From Hymenobacter setariae (GTDB lineage: Bacteria; Bacteroidota; Bacteroidia; Cytophagales; Hymenobacteraceae), in contig NZ_VMRJ01000006.1 of the NCBI RefSeq assembly GCF_007713685.1, positions 1 through 64,000 on the forward strand: DNA of 64,000 nt, written 5' to 3'. Each line of letters starts with the position of its first letter. Position 1 is the stretch's first letter. This document shows positions 1-9,600 of the stretch, in pieces. Position numbers and translations under genes: made by a program. A model generated the notes under the pieces. That model did not search any database, had not been told where the DNA came from, and worked only from the letters and a program-made list of their open reading frames with translations.

Positions 1-194
1 CGGTCCGTGCTGACTGCACGCTTCCAAACACGTCACTTCTTCCGAACTCAACTCGGTGGCAGGTCGTCGCATGCCGCAAGCTACCAATTGCGCACTATAC
101 GCTTACTTCTGTATGGCTACTTAGTGCCTAGGTAATCAGTACAACAACTGGAAGACTGTATGCAAGCACCAGGTACCAGGGCACCAAAAACTAC

Positions 195-3100
195 CTATAT
201 ATTCGTCTTAGGGTCTTCCTCTACGGTGAGCACTTCGCGTGCCCGCTGGCGGTTGCGTTGTCGGCGGGTCGGCGACTCGCGGCCAAATAGCTCACGTAGC
301 GAGTTAAATTCTTCGGTGTGCAGCAGCGAAATACCGGCCCGTGCCTGATTCTGGTTTACGTTGTTGCCGAGGTCGCCGGTGCGTGGGGTGGTTTCGTAGC
401 GCAGCTTGGCCCGGAACTTACCATCGGGCCGCAGGAAATACTCTAGGCTAAAATCGCCGAGCAGCGACGACTGGTTGGTGGTAGTGATGCCCGTCGAGGT
501 ATTGGTTGTGTAAGAGCTATTGCTGATGCCACCCTCGCGGGTCAGGCGCAGGCGGCCGTTCAGGAAGGAGTAGCTCAGGCGCACTTGCAGGGCTTGCAAC
601 TGGTCGGCGGTGAGGCCGTTGATGTTGAAGTCAATCTCCAGGTTTTGGTCAATCTGCGAGGTGAGAGCCCCGAGCTGCGACGAAATAATCTGACCTAGGC
701 TGTTTTGCACCGCATTGCCCTGCCCACTGAGCGACACGCTGGTAAAAGCGTTCTGCTGCGACAGTGTGCGGAAAACCAAGAGGCTGAATACCTGCCGGTT
801 CAGCTCCTGCTCGTCGTTGCGTAGCAGGGCAATAAAGGCGGCCAAGTCATTCTGGAGCGAGCTAGGGGCATCGTTAAACTCCAGCGCCAGCTTGATAACC
901 GGCAGCAGCAGCGGTCCAGTCAGGTTCATTACGGCCGTGACGGGCACCACCGCCGAGCCGCTGCCTGTGCCAGGGCCAGTAGTGCTTTGCAAAACAGGCG
1001 CGAGCGAGGTGCGCTGAGTGTACGTTGCCGTCACGTTCATTTGCCCGTCGAGCGGGTCACCGTTCCAAGTGATAACCCCGCCCGGCCGCACCACAAACTC
1101 TTTATTTACCAAACCTTGCAAGGTGAAGTTGTAGGCGCCGCGCACAATCTCGACTTGGCCATACATGTTAAACTCGCCCCGCGTGTCGATGGCCAAGCGC
1201 AACTGCCCGGTGGCCGCGCCCCGAATTACATCGCCGGTGGCTTCGTCGAGCAAAATCTCGAGGTAGGCATCGGGCGTCACCGTCAGGTTCATATTGAGCT
1301 GAATGCCTGACAGGTCCACCTTATTCTGCGCGGCCAGCGCGGCAGCCGTGATGGCCTGCCGCCGCTTCACTGAATCAGGCAGGTTGCGATTTACAAACTT
1401 GATGTAGGTGGCTTGCTGAGCTTTAGCGGCATTATCGAGGGGTAGCGCCAAGCGCGTGCCCGCCTCCGACGTAGCGCGCACGTCTACTACCAGGTCATCA
1501 ACTGGGCCGCGTACCGTGGCCGAGCCAGAGGCGTAAGCTGTGCCAAAATACAGGTCGTTGTCCTTGCGCGTGGTATTGAGGACCTGAAACTTACGGAACG
1601 CCGCCCGCAGGTTCAGGCTCATGTTTTGGAAGCCCTGGTGGTTAACTGCGCCATCTACAGTGCCCGTGTTGCCCTGGGCATCGCGCAGCTTGATGCCCGC
1701 CAGCAAGATGCTGGTATTGGTGAACGTGATGCGGTCGGCAAAGGTGTACGTGGTACCTAGGTAGCCAAATGTGAAGCGACCATTCTGCACATCTACCGCG
1801 CCCGTGAGGTTGGGTGCGCTAAACATCCCGGTTAGCATCAGTTCGCCTTGGCCCGTGCCACCAAGCTTGTCGAGAATGCCAGTGAGGAAGGGCTGTGCTA
1901 GCACCACGGGCGCGTCGTTGAGCCGGCCGGTGAGGTTAAACTGCTGGGTGGTTGACTTGGGCGCCAGGTAGCCCGTCACCGTGAGCACGCGTTGCTGCTG
2001 GCGGGCCACGTCAAGGTTCACGCGCAGCTGGCTGCTGGGGTTGTCCCAATCGCCGCGCCCGGCCACCTGCCCAATAGGCACGCCCTCGTATACCAAGGAG
2101 TCAACCGCCAGGGTGCTGTTGATAGCCAAGTCGTTATAAATGCCGCTTACCGACGCCTGCATGTTCAGGCGCCCCCCTAGGCGCTGGCCAATAACCGAGT
2201 TGAGCGTGCCTAGGTCGAAGTTGGCAATGTCGAGCTGCAAAGGCGGCTGGCGTGGGTCGGGCGAGATAATGCCCTGTGCGCTTAGCCGCTGGTTGCCGTT
2301 GCTGAGTACGAAGTTCTGAATATCGAGCCGCCGGCCGTAGTCGCTGATGCGTATCACGTTATCGGCCGCAATAGTGTATTCTTTATCAAGTAGATGTAAG
2401 CCGCTCTGGCGGAAAACTACCTCTACCACCCGCGGCAAAAACGAGAGTGCTCCATTGATAGTAGCGCGGTTGGTGGTGCCACTCTGGGCCAGCGAAGTCG
2501 AAAAATTGATGCGTTGCTGGTCCCACACGCCTTCCACCACAAATTTCTCGGTGTTACCCAGTCCTGGCACCTGCTGGCGCGCCGAGGTCACGCTGGCCTG
2601 GGCCAGTACCTCGGGCTTGTAAGGCAGCTTCGAGGTGGTGAAGTCAAACTCGGTGGCCACTGTGCGCACTGGCCCATACCAGATGCTATCAAACCGACCC
2701 CCAAGCTGCAAAATGGACGTTTCGCCCTGCCGGAAGGAACCGTCGATGCGGCTGTTATCCGAGACCTGCAAGTCAGGCATCAGCAGATTTAGCAGCGGAT
2801 TGATGTGCTTGAAGTTCAAGTCAAAATCAATCTCGTAGTTGGGCAAGGCTTGTTGGCGTTTGCGCCGGTAATAAGCCGCCGTGGCGGCTTCGTTGCTCTC
2901 AAAATTGAGGCGATACTCGTGCCACAGGGTTTCGATATCGCGCCGCACGGCGTCTACCTCAAACCGACCGGTCGCCGTCACAGCCAGCAGCTCCGAGCGC
3001 AGGCTCACCTGGCGCTCGCCGCGGCTGCTACGGGTGCTGGTCACGTCAAGGGTATCAAGTTCAAGCGTTTGGCCCCGCAGCGTAAAGCGCGAGTTGCGCA

Positions 3101-4814
3101 GCCGAGCGTAGCCGAGCAGCGAGTCGAGCTGCGTGCCGCGCAGGTGCACTTGTGCATCGGTGCGCACTACAAGCGGCATGCTCAGTAAGCCTAGCGTGCC
3201 TAGGTTGGCCCGCCCGATGGCGGCAGTCACGTCTATCTTTTGGTGGCGCGGGTTCAGGTCAAATTCGCCGTTGGCGCTAAGCTGTACGGCGGGGTCATTG
3301 GCCGTTATTTTGCCCTTAAAGCCCTGCCCGGCAAAGTCGCCGTCGAGCGTCAGATTGTGGTAGCGGTAGCCGCTCAGCCAGATGGCGGGCACCGATACTA
3401 CCGCGTGCCCCTTGGCCACGGGCGGCACAAAGCCGGTGCCGGTTACCTTCCCATTCAAGGTCACGTCCCGAATCACCGATTCATCACCTAGAAACTTACC
3501 TAGCTGGAAGGCGGTGCTTTGCACGTCGCCTTCGTACACCGCGTGGTCAAAGTCGCTCTTGGTTTTGAGGTTAAGGTCAGTCGAAACCTTACCTAGGGCG
3601 GTGTCAAACGAGGCGTTGGCCACAAAGTCAGTCACGTAGCCCACAAACTGGCCATTCAGTTTCACCAGCCCTAGGCGCTGCACCAGCGTGTTGGCCGAGC
3701 GCGGCAGCCAGCGGCGTAGGTCGGCCGCATCTACTTGCGAGGGCTTCAGGCGCAAGTCCATCAGGCTGGTGCGCCAGTTCGGGAGGTTGTCGGCGTGGGC
3801 GCGGGAAGCCACCACGTGGGTGCGCCGGCCATAGCGCACATCGAGGTTTTTAATTTGAAAATCACGCACGTAGCCCTTGGCGTCGCCCGAAATCTGGATG
3901 GAGTCCTTGAGCGTAGCCAGCTGCGGCGCAAACTTGGCGATGTCGTCGGTATAGACCTTGGCGCCGCGCAGCTGCGTAATGACTCGCATCGAGTCATTGA
4001 AGTCGGAGAAGTTGCCAAAGCGGTGATACTCAAAGCGCAGGTACTTCTGTAGCTGGCTGCGGCCCACGCGCAGCTTCAGGTCTTTGAAGTCCCAGAAATG
4101 CTCATTGTACTGAATATCAGCCGTGAGCTCGCGCAGGCGCGTTTGGGAAGGCACCTCAATGGCGCGCAGGCCCGCCACCCGGGCTCGCAGCGTATCGGTT
4201 TTGAAATTCAGCGCCGAAATATCGGCGTACACGCTGTCGACCTGCATGTGGGCGTAGTCGATGCTGCGGCCGTAGGCCGGGTCGCGGGGCGCGTCGGGCC
4301 GCTCCAGCTCAAAGTGGCCGTTGCGAATAGCCACGTCGTGCAGCTGAAAGTCAAAGGGCTTCGAATCTTTCTTGGTCGAGTCGGGCGGCCCAGCTAGGCG
4401 CTTTATGGCACTCAGAAACTGGTCGAGGGTGGTCGAGTCGGGCTGGCCTGCCACATCGCGAAGCGCAAAGCGAGGCTCCGTGAGTGTGAGCGTGCCCACG
4501 TGCAGGTGGCTAGGGTCGAAGACTGAAAATAGCTGAATGTCTGCGTCGGCCCGCCCAATGCTGAACAGCTCGCCCCCGCGGCGGTCGCGCACCCGCACGC
4601 CATCGAGTAGCACGTGCGAAAAAGGCCGCACATCTACCCCGGCAATTTCTACTACCTGCCCCAGCTTTTGGGTGAGCACGGCGGCGGCCTTTTGGGCCAG
4701 CCGCGTTTGCACGCTGGGCACGCGTAGGGCCACTAGCACGCCACCCACCAGCACCAGCCCGAGCACCAGCAGGCCGAAGACGATTCTGAGCAGAATGCGA
4801 AAAGCGCGACGCAC
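195..4814 (-). CDS. tamB: TamB/AsmA-like inner-membrane assembly protein (DUF490)
   Basis: A 1539-residue protein with one N-terminal membrane segment (about residues 7-29), a very long periplasmic region rich in beta-strand repeats, and a C-terminal DUF490/TamB domain (roughly the last 450 residues). TamB-family proteins span the periplasm and are known to help outer-membrane protein assembly or lipid traffic. The partner TamA/BamA-like protein is not in the window. The start is a GTG at 4814; no in-frame ATG gives the membrane segment. It is divergent from tsaD, and both genes have an ACCTTTGCG-like -7 element in the shared spacer (4815-5023). Family assignment is secure; the exact function in this lineage is inferred. 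Confidence 0.85.
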   Translation of the reverse strand: MRRAFRILLRIVFGLLVLGLVLVGGVLVALRVPSVQTRLAQKAAAVLTQKLGQVVEIAGVDVRPFSHVLLDGVRVRDRRGGELFSIGRADADIQLFSVFDPSHLHVGTLTLTEPRFALRDVAGQPDSTTLDQFLSAIKRLAGPPDSTKKDSKPFDFQLHDVAIRNGHFELERPDAPRDPAYGRSIDYAHMQVDSVYADISALNFKTDTLRARVAGLRAIEVPSQTRLRELTADIQYNEHFWDFKDLKLRVGRSQLQKYLRFEYHRFGNFSDFNDSMRVITQLRGAKVYTDDIAKFAPQLATLKDSIQISGDAKGYVRDFQIKNLDVRYGRRTHVVASRAHADNLPNWRTSLMDLRLKPSQVDAADLRRWLPRSANTLVQRLGLVKLNGQFVGYVTDFVANASFDTALGKVSTDLNLKTKSDFDHAVYEGDVQSTAFQLGKFLGDESVIRDVTLNGKVTGTGFVPPVAKGHAVVSVPAIWLSGYRYHNLTLDGDFAGQGFKGKITANDPAVQLSANGEFDLNPRHQKIDVTAAIGRANLGTLGLLSMPLVVRTDAQVHLRGTQLDSLLGYARLRNSRFTLRGQTLELDTLDVTSTRSSRGERQVSLRSELLAVTATGRFEVDAVRRDIETLWHEYRLNFESNEAATAAYYRRKRQQALPNYEIDFDLNFKHINPLLNLLMPDLQVSDNSRIDGSFRQGETSILQLGGRFDSIWYGPVRTVATEFDFTTSKLPYKPEVLAQASVTSARQQVPGLGNTEKFVVEGVWDQQRINFSTSLAQSGTTNRATINGALSFLPRVVEVVFRQSGLHLLDKEYTIAADNVIRISDYGRRLDIQNFVLSNGNQRLSAQGIISPDPRQPPLQLDIANFDLGTLNSVIGQRLGGRLNMQASVSGIYNDLAINSTLAVDSLVYEGVPIGQVAGRGDWDNPSSQLRVNLDVARQQQRVLTVTGYLAPKSTTQQFNLTGRLNDAPVVLAQPFLTGILDKLGGTGQGELMLTGMFSAPNLTGAVDVQNGRFTFGYLGTTYTFADRITFTNTSILLAGIKLRDAQGNTGTVDGAVNHQGFQNMSLNLRAAFRKFQVLNTTRKDNDLYFGTAYASGSATVRGPVDDLVVDVRATSEAGTRLALPLDNAAKAQQATYIKFVNRNLPDSVKRRQAITAAALAAQNKVDLSGIQLNMNLTVTPDAYLEILLDEATGDVIRGAATGQLRLAIDTRGEFNMYGQVEIVRGAYNFTLQGLVNKEFVVRPGGVITWNGDPLDGQMNVTATYTQRTSLAPVLQSTTGPGTGSGSAVVPVTAVMNLTGPLLLPVIKLALEFNDAPSSLQNDLAAFIALLRNDEQELNRQVFSLLVFRTLSQQNAFTSVSLSGQGNAVQNSLGQIISSQLGALTSQIDQNLEIDFNINGLTADQLQALQVRLSYSFLNGRLRLTREGGISNSSYTTNTSTGITTTNQSSLLGDFSLEYFLRPDGKFRAKLRYETTPRTGDLGNNVNQNQARAGISLLHTEEFNSLRELFGRESPTRRQRNRQRAREVLTVEEDPKTNI

Positions 4815-5023
4815 GAATTAGAGCAAAAAGGAGTTATGAGCAGCTAGGCCCAGCTAGTAAAACGCAAAGGTGCGGCTTTTAGCGCACAGTGTCTCGGCAA
4901 ACGCGACAGATAGTCGGCGGGTTCGCCCGACCTTTGCGACAGTTTTTAAGCAGTGAGCCTGAAAAATGGTTGTTCTTGGTCGTGCTTCCTCGCAAGGACA
5001 ATACCAGATTACGTTATTTACTA

Positions 5024-6028
5024 ATGTCTATTACTCTTCTCGCCATCGAATCGAGCTGCGACGACACAGGTGCCGCTGTATTTCGCAATGGGCAGCTACT
5101 CAGTAATGTAGTAGCCGGCCAGGCCGTGCACGAGCAGTATGGCGGCGTGGTGCCCGAGCTAGCCTCGCGGGCGCACCAGCAGCATTTGCTGCCCGTAGTG
5201 ACAGCCGCGCTGCGTCGCGCTGGCATCGAAAAAACCGACCTAGACGCTGTGGCCGTCACCCAGGGCCCCGGCCTGCTCGGGTCCTTATTAGTAGGTAATC
5301 TATTTGCCAAGAGCTTCGCGCTGGCCCTAGGCAAGCCCCTGCTAGCTGTCAACCACATGCGGGCGCACATTCTGGCGCACTTCATTCGGGAGCCCAAGCC
5401 GGCTTTTCCATTTCTGTGCCTCACCGTGAGCGGCGGCCATACGCAGCTGGTGGTAGTTCGCAGTGCCTTGGATATGGAAATCCTAGGTCAGACAATTGAC
5501 GACGCGGCGGGCGAGGCGTTCGACAAAACCGCTAAGCTACTGGGCTTGCCTTACCCCGGCGGCCCCCGCCTCGACAAGCTAGCCCAAACCGGCAACCCCC
5601 GGCGTTTTACTTTTCCCGAAGGGGCGCTCGATGGCTATAATTTTTCGTTTAGCGGCCTCAAAACGTCGGTGCTGTATTTCTTGAAGAAAGAAACGGCCGC
5701 CAATCCTAAGTTCGTCGAAGAAAACCTCGCCGACCTTTGCGCCAGCATTCAGCACACCATTGTGCAAACGCTGCTCAAGCAATTGAAGAAAGCGGCGCAG
5801 GCCACTGGGTTGCGCCAAGTGGCCTTGGCTGGCGGTGTAGCTGCCAACTCAGGCCTGCGCCAGGGCTTGCAAGTATTGGCGCAGCAAGAAGGTTGGGAGG
5901 TATTTATTCCTGACTTCGAGTTTTGCACCGATAATGCCGCCATGGTAGGCCAAGCGGCACTGTTTCAGTATGAAGCCGGCGACTTTGCCAGCCAGCTCAC
6001 CAGCCCCGACCCGCGGCTAAAACTATAA
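5024..6028 (+). CDS. tsaD: tRNA N6-adenosine threonylcarbamoyltransferase
   Basis: TsaD transfers the threonylcarbamoyl group to A37 of ANN-decoding tRNAs, working with TsaB and TsaE in the cytoplasm. The protein is 334 residues, the usual family length, when started at ATG 5024, where the conserved AIESSCDDTG begins at residue 7. An upstream in-frame extension to 4889 lacks family similarity and is rejected. The metal-binding histidines lie in NHMRAHILAHF (H111, H115), with later conserved SGGHTQL and GGVAANS motifs. smpB follows after about 97 bp. A GACCTTTG element (4929-4936) is the likely -7 box. Confidence 0.96.
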   Translation: MSITLLAIESSCDDTGAAVFRNGQLLSNVVAGQAVHEQYGGVVPELASRAHQQHLLPVVTAALRRAGIEKTDLDAVAVTQGPGLLGSLLVGNLFAKSFALALGKPLLAVNHMRAHILAHFIREPKPAFPFLCLTVSGGHTQLVVVRSALDMEILGQTIDDAAGEAFDKTAKLLGLPYPGGPRLDKLAQTGNPRRFTFPEGALDGYNFSFSGLKTSVLYFLKKETAANPKFVEENLADLCASIQHTIVQTLLKQLKKAAQATGLRQVALAGGVAANSGLRQGLQVLAQQEGWEVFIPDFEFCTDNAAMVGQAALFQYEAGDFASQLTSPDPRLKL

Positions 6029-6125
6029 GTAAAGCGCAGAGGCACCTAGGTTGCTTCACCCGCGTAGCTAGCTTGCCGCTGGCAAGCGTAGCCACGCCAT
6101 CCGTTAAATCCGTTTAATCCGCGGT

Positions 6126-6584
6126 ATGAAAGACAAGACTCCCGCCAATATCAACATCCGCAACCGCCGCGCTAGCCACGAATACACGTTCTTGGCCAAG
6201 TACGACGCGGGCATGATGCTGCAAGGCACCGAAATAAAAAGCATCCGCGCCGGCGAGGCCAACCTGCAAGATGGCTATTGCACCTTCGACCATAAAGGTG
6301 ACCTGTGGGTGCACAGCGTGCGCATAGCACCTTATACGCAAGGCACTTATAATAATCACGACGCCATGCGTGCCCGCAAGCTGCTGCTCACCAAGCGCGA
6401 GCTAAAGCAGCTCGCCGGCAAAAGCCAGGACGCGGGCCTCACCATCATTCCGCTTCGCTTGTTCGTGACCGACCGAGGCTTTGCCAAACTCGAAATTGCC
6501 CTGGCCCAAGGTAAAAAGCTGTTCGACAAGCGTGAAGACCTCAAAGCCAAAGACCAGAAGCGCGAAATGGAGCGGTTTCGCTAG
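6126..6584 (+). CDS. smpB: SsrA-binding protein SmpB
   Basis: SmpB (152 residues) binds tmRNA and delivers it to stalled ribosomes for trans-translation. The conserved N-terminal core around NRRASHEY and the GTEIKSIRAGE segment are present, as is the basic C-terminal tail (KRE-rich) that occupies the decoding channel. The ATG at 6126 gives the expected length. It is co-directional with tsaD upstream and the NlpC/P60 gene 43 bp downstream. No tmRNA gene was seen in this window. Confidence 0.96.
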   Translation: MKDKTPANINIRNRRASHEYTFLAKYDAGMMLQGTEIKSIRAGEANLQDGYCTFDHKGDLWVHSVRIAPYTQGTYNNHDAMRARKLLLTKRELKQLAGKSQDAGLTIIPLRLFVTDRGFAKLEIALAQGKKLFDKREDLKAKDQKREMERFR

Positions 6585-6627
6585 GTAGCTTCGGCAAATA
6601 CAATCTATTTATTTAGTACCCAAGAAA

Positions 6628-7425
6628 TTGAACCACGGTATTTGCGCGCTCAGCGCCGTTCCCGTTCGGGCCGAGGCCAGCGACAAGGCCGAGCTAGTTA
6701 CCGAGTTGCTATTTGGCGATTGCTACACCGTGCTGCTCACGCAGGGCAACTGGCTGCACATCGAAAGCGCCGCTGATAAGTACCAAGGCTGGATGGACTA
6801 CAAGCAGCACCAGCCCGTGAGCCCGGCGTACTTCGAGGCATGGCAGGCGCAGGAGCACCCTAGGGCCCTCGACTTGGTGCAGGTGGTGTCAGATGCTGCT
6901 ACGCGCCAGCCTATTACCGTTGGTTGCCGCCTGCCCTTCTTCGACGGCATGACGCTGAAAGTAGGCGATAAGTGCCTATTCTACAACGGCACGGCTACCA
7001 ACCCTACGCAGCCTACCACCCCCGAGCGCCAGCTAGCCCTGCTGCGCAAGCTAGGCCAGCTCTACCTGCGGGCGCCCTACGTGTGGGGCGGCAAAAGCGT
7101 GTTCGGCCTTGATTGCTCGGGCCTCACGCAGCAACTCTTTGGCTTGCTTGGCGTGCAGCTGCCCCGCGATGCCTACCAGCAGATTGCCCTAGGCCAGCCC
7201 GTCGACTTTGTAACGCAGGCCCGCCCTGGCGACCTCGCCTTCTTCGAAAACGCCGAGGGCCGCATCGTGCACGTCGGCATTGTATTCGACGAAGGCCAAA
7301 TCTTACATGCGCACGGCGAAGTGCGCCTTGACCCCCTCGACCACCACGGCATCTTTAACCGCGACCGGCAGAAGTACAGCCACAAGCTGCGCCTGATAAA
7401 GCGGGTGCTTCCTGCTAGCTCTTAG
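6628..7425 (+). CDS. C40 (NlpC/P60) peptidase with SH3-like N-terminus
   Basis: A 265-residue cysteine peptidase of the NlpC/P60 family, probably cleaving gamma-D-glutamyl-diamino-acid bonds in cell-wall peptides (YkfC/dipeptidyl-peptidase VI type). The N-terminal half (residues 1-130) resembles bacterial SH3 domains; the C-terminal half carries the catalytic Cys in GLDCSGL (about residue 163) and His in RIVHVGIV (about residue 215). The start is TTG at 6628: the family usually begins with a short 'GIC' segment, here directly after the TTG, and no nearby ATG exists. No signal peptide is visible, so a cytoplasmic role in wall-peptide recycling is inferred. The stop codon lies within a hairpin shared with ung. 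Confidence 0.88.
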   Translation: MNHGICALSAVPVRAEASDKAELVTELLFGDCYTVLLTQGNWLHIESAADKYQGWMDYKQHQPVSPAYFEAWQAQEHPRALDLVQVVSDAATRQPITVGCRLPFFDGMTLKVGDKCLFYNGTATNPTQPTTPERQLALLRKLGQLYLRAPYVWGGKSVFGLDCSGLTQQLFGLLGVQLPRDAYQQIALGQPVDFVTQARPGDLAFFENAEGRIVHVGIVFDEGQILHAHGEVRLDPLDHHGIFNRDRQKYSHKLRLIKRVLPASS

Positions 7426-7449
7426 TGGACAGCCGCTAAGAGCTAGCAG
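7412..7449. terminator. Hairpin between convergent C40 peptidase and ung
   Basis: A perfect 14-bp inverted repeat (7412-7425 and 7436-7449) with a 10-nt loop. Each arm carries a GCTAGC hexamer and the left arm contains the peptidase stop codon. It is followed by an A-rich stretch rather than a T-run on the plus strand, so terminator activity is plausible but not certain. Confidence 0.55.
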
Positions 7450-7457
7450 TTAAAAAA

Positions 7458-8120
7458 TCACCAGGTTATTGGCTGCTCGCCATGCTGCTCCAGCCAAGCG
7501 TTAGCCTTGCTGAATGGTTTGGAGCCGAAAAAGCCCCGGTCGGCAGAGTAAGGTGAGGGGTGCGCAGCCTTGAGCACCAAGTGTTTGCTAGTGTCAATGA
7601 GCTCATCCTTTTTTTGCGCGTAAGCGCCCCACAGGATGAACACCACGTGCGGCCGCCCCGCCGACACTTGCCGGATTACCTCGTCGGTAAATTCCTCCCA
7701 GCCTTTCTTCTGGTGTGAGCCTGGTGTGGCCGCGCGCACCGTGAGGGTAGCATTGAGCAGCAATACGCCTTGCTGAGCCCAGCGGTCGAGGTTACCGTTG
7801 GCCGGCGCTGGCGTGCCGGGTATGTCGTCTTGCAGTTCCTTAAAGATATTTTGCAGCGAAGGCGGCGTGCGCACGCCTTCATTTACCGAAAAGGCGAGGC
7901 CGTGCGCCTGGTTTTTGCCGTGGTAGGGGTCCTGCCCTAGGATGACGACCTTCACCTCATCGAAGGGGCAGGCATCGAAGGCGTGAAAAATCTGGGAGCC
8001 CAGGGGGTACACCGTGGTGGTGGCGTATTCGCCGCGCACCCACGCGGTTAGCTTCTGAAAATAAGGCTTTTCAAACTCGGCGGCGAGCACCGGCCGCCAG
8101 CTTTCGGCAATCTTGACCAT
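7458..8120 (-). CDS. ung: Uracil-DNA glycosylase
   Basis: Family 1 uracil-DNA glycosylase, 220 residues, removing uracil from DNA as the first step of base excision repair. The water-activating loop is GQDPYHG (Asp64), and the C-terminal loop is HPSPYSADRGFFG, a Tyr-for-Leu variant of the more common HPSPLS motif. ATG 8120 gives the usual family length; the reading frame stays open upstream to 8339 but that part overlaps the apaG start and is not conserved. It is divergent from apaG and convergent with the C40 peptidase. Confidence 0.95.
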   Translation of the reverse strand: MVKIAESWRPVLAAEFEKPYFQKLTAWVRGEYATTTVYPLGSQIFHAFDACPFDEVKVVILGQDPYHGKNQAHGLAFSVNEGVRTPPSLQNIFKELQDDIPGTPAPANGNLDRWAQQGVLLLNATLTVRAATPGSHQKKGWEEFTDEVIRQVSAGRPHVVFILWGAYAQKKDELIDTSKHLVLKAAHPSPYSADRGFFGSKPFSKANAWLEQHGEQPITW

Positions 8121-8255
8121 AAAGGGAAGGGGAGGGGGAAGACAAAAAACAGAAAATAAAGCAGCACGCAAGCCGTTGGCAGCGTTAATTCGTATAAAAC
8201 CAAAGTTTCCGGGCCGCTGTTGGCCTCGTAGCCTACCTTCGCATTGCCGCCGCTT

Positions 8256-8642
8256 ATGCCTACTACCACTACGCAGGGCGTAACTGTTACGGTTACGACC
8301 AACTATCTGCCTGATTATTCTAGTCCTTCGCAAGAGCACTATGTATTTGCCTATCGCATTGATATTCGCAACGATAGCGAATACACTGTGAAACTGCTAC
8401 GCCGCCACTGGTTTATCTCGGATGCCAACAGCACCGTGCGTGAAGTGGAGGGCGAAGGCGTGGTGGGCCGCCAGCCCGTGCTCGAGCCCGGCGAGTCGCA
8501 CCAGTACATGAGCGGCTGTAACCTCAAGTCGGGCGTGGGCAAAATGCAGGGCACTTACCTCATGGAGCGCCTCGTCAACGGCGAACACTTCCAAGTCAAT
8601 ATCCCGGAGTTTACCCTGATGGTGCCTTACCGGATGAATTAA
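8256..8642 (+). CDS. apaG: ApaG domain protein
   Basis: A 128-residue ApaG-family protein (immunoglobulin-like beta-sandwich), linked in enterobacteria to cobalt/magnesium tolerance; the molecular role is unresolved. Conserved features visible: the YVFAYRIDIRN strand, RRHWFISDA, and the C-terminal GxMQGTY segment. ATG 8256 is preferred to an in-frame TTG at 8244 because it gives family length. A TACCTTCG element close to a Bacteroidota -7 box lies about 15 nt upstream. Confidence 0.92.
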   Translation: MPTTTTQGVTVTVTTNYLPDYSSPSQEHYVFAYRIDIRNDSEYTVKLLRRHWFISDANSTVREVEGEGVVGRQPVLEPGESHQYMSGCNLKSGVGKMQGTYLMERLVNGEHFQVNIPEFTLMVPYRMN

Positions 8643-8647
8643 TTTTT

Positions 8648-8741
8648 TAGTGCTTGGTGCGTAGCGCTCAGTGCCTGGTCTTCTGGTAGCCAAGTGCATA
8701 GCCCTAGGTGCCCAGCGCTAAGCACTATGCACCAAGTACTA
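8648..8741. repeat. Imperfect inverted repeat covering a methyltransferase start
   Basis: A degenerate repeat region. The segment 8648-8664 matches the reverse complement of 8725-8741 at 15 of 17 positions, and further AGTGC/GGTGC-like units occur between them. The right arm includes the ATG at 8727. It could be a decayed repetitive element or an RNA structure over the start. Confidence 0.5.
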
Positions 8742-9512
8742 GCTTACCTGCGTTTCTGGCTGCGTTCGGGCAATGCCCACGGCCTGCATTCGCCGTTTAT
8801 CTACGGCCTCTACACCACAGTTATTTGCCACAGCGGCAAGTTTGGTGCGTTCGGCCCGATTGAAGCGCGTCGGCGCGAGCTCTTGCGCAGCACGCGGCGC
8901 ATTGCCGTCACCGATTTTGGAGCTGGCTCGCAGGTGGCGGGGGCCGGCGGCCGCGAGCGGCGGCTGCGCGACATTGCGCGCCACGCGGCCAAGCCGCCTA
9001 GGTTAGCGCAATTGCTGTTTCGGCTGGTCAACCATTTTCAACCGGCTACCATTTTGGAGCTTGGCACGTCGCTGGGCCTTACCACGGCTTATTTGGCCGC
9101 TGCCGACTCGCGCAACCAAGTCATTACCTTCGAGGGCTGCCCCAACACAGCGGCAGTGGCCCGCGAAACTTTCGAAAAGCTGCACCTAGGCAACGTGCAG
9201 CTCGTGACCGGCAACCTCGACCAGACGTTGCCCGCCACACTCGCCGAGCTAGCCAAACCCGTCGATTTCGTGTTCTTCGACGGCAATCACCGCTACGAGC
9301 CTACGCTGCGCTACTTCGAGCAGTGCCTAAGTAAAGCACACGAAAACAGTGTGTTTGTGTTAGACGATATCCATTGGTCGGCCGAGATGGAGCAAGCCTG
9401 GGATGCCATTAAGGCTCATCCTGCTGTGACCGTAACCGTGGACTTGTTCTATGTAGGGCTCGTGTTCTTTCGCAAGAAGCAACCTAGGCAGGACTTCTGG
9501 CTGCGGCTCTGA
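8727..9512 (+). CDS. Class I SAM-dependent O-methyltransferase-like protein
   Basis: A 261-residue protein of the Methyltransf_24/O-methyltransferase type. A SAM-binding glycine motif is seen at ILELGTSLGLTTAYLA, and the acidic post-II and metal-site region at VDFVFFDGNHRYEPT followed by FVLDDIHWS. The start at ATG 8727 fits the N-terminal conserved block (HGLHSPFIYGLY). An in-frame start at 8694 is possible but would add a non-conserved segment. The substrate is unknown. The gene ends at a strong hairpin shared with convergent kdsA. Confidence 0.8.
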   Translation: MHQVLAYLRFWLRSGNAHGLHSPFIYGLYTTVICHSGKFGAFGPIEARRRELLRSTRRIAVTDFGAGSQVAGAGGRERRLRDIARHAAKPPRLAQLLFRLVNHFQPATILELGTSLGLTTAYLAAADSRNQVITFEGCPNTAAVARETFEKLHLGNVQLVTGNLDQTLPATLAELAKPVDFVFFDGNHRYEPTLRYFEQCLSKAHENSVFVLDDIHWSAEMEQAWDAIKAHPAVTVTVDLFYVGLVFFRKKQPRQDFWLRL

Positions 9513-9529
9513 TGCCAATTCCTTAAAGC

Positions 9530-9567
9530 AAAAGGCCACCTAGGATTTTATTCCTAGGTAGCCTTTT
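9530..9567. terminator. Bidirectional terminator with paired CCTAGG
   Basis: A 15-nt arm (9530-9544) pairs with 9553-9567 around an 8-nt AT loop, with an A-run and a T-run at the two ends. Both arms contain CCTAGG next to the loop. It sits between the convergent methyltransferase and kdsA genes, so it can serve both. Confidence 0.85.
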
Positions 9568-9600
9568 TAGCTTTTTGCAAAGCCGAAGTAGGCAGTTTAC

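Noticed and set aside
1..194. Possible gene at the left edge
   Set aside because: No frame with coding character or similarity; only one CCTAGG copy and tamB downstream sequence were seen.
160..348. Short plus-strand frame over the tamB 3' end
   Set aside because: Antisense to the conserved tamB frame, Ser/Arg-rich, with no motif.
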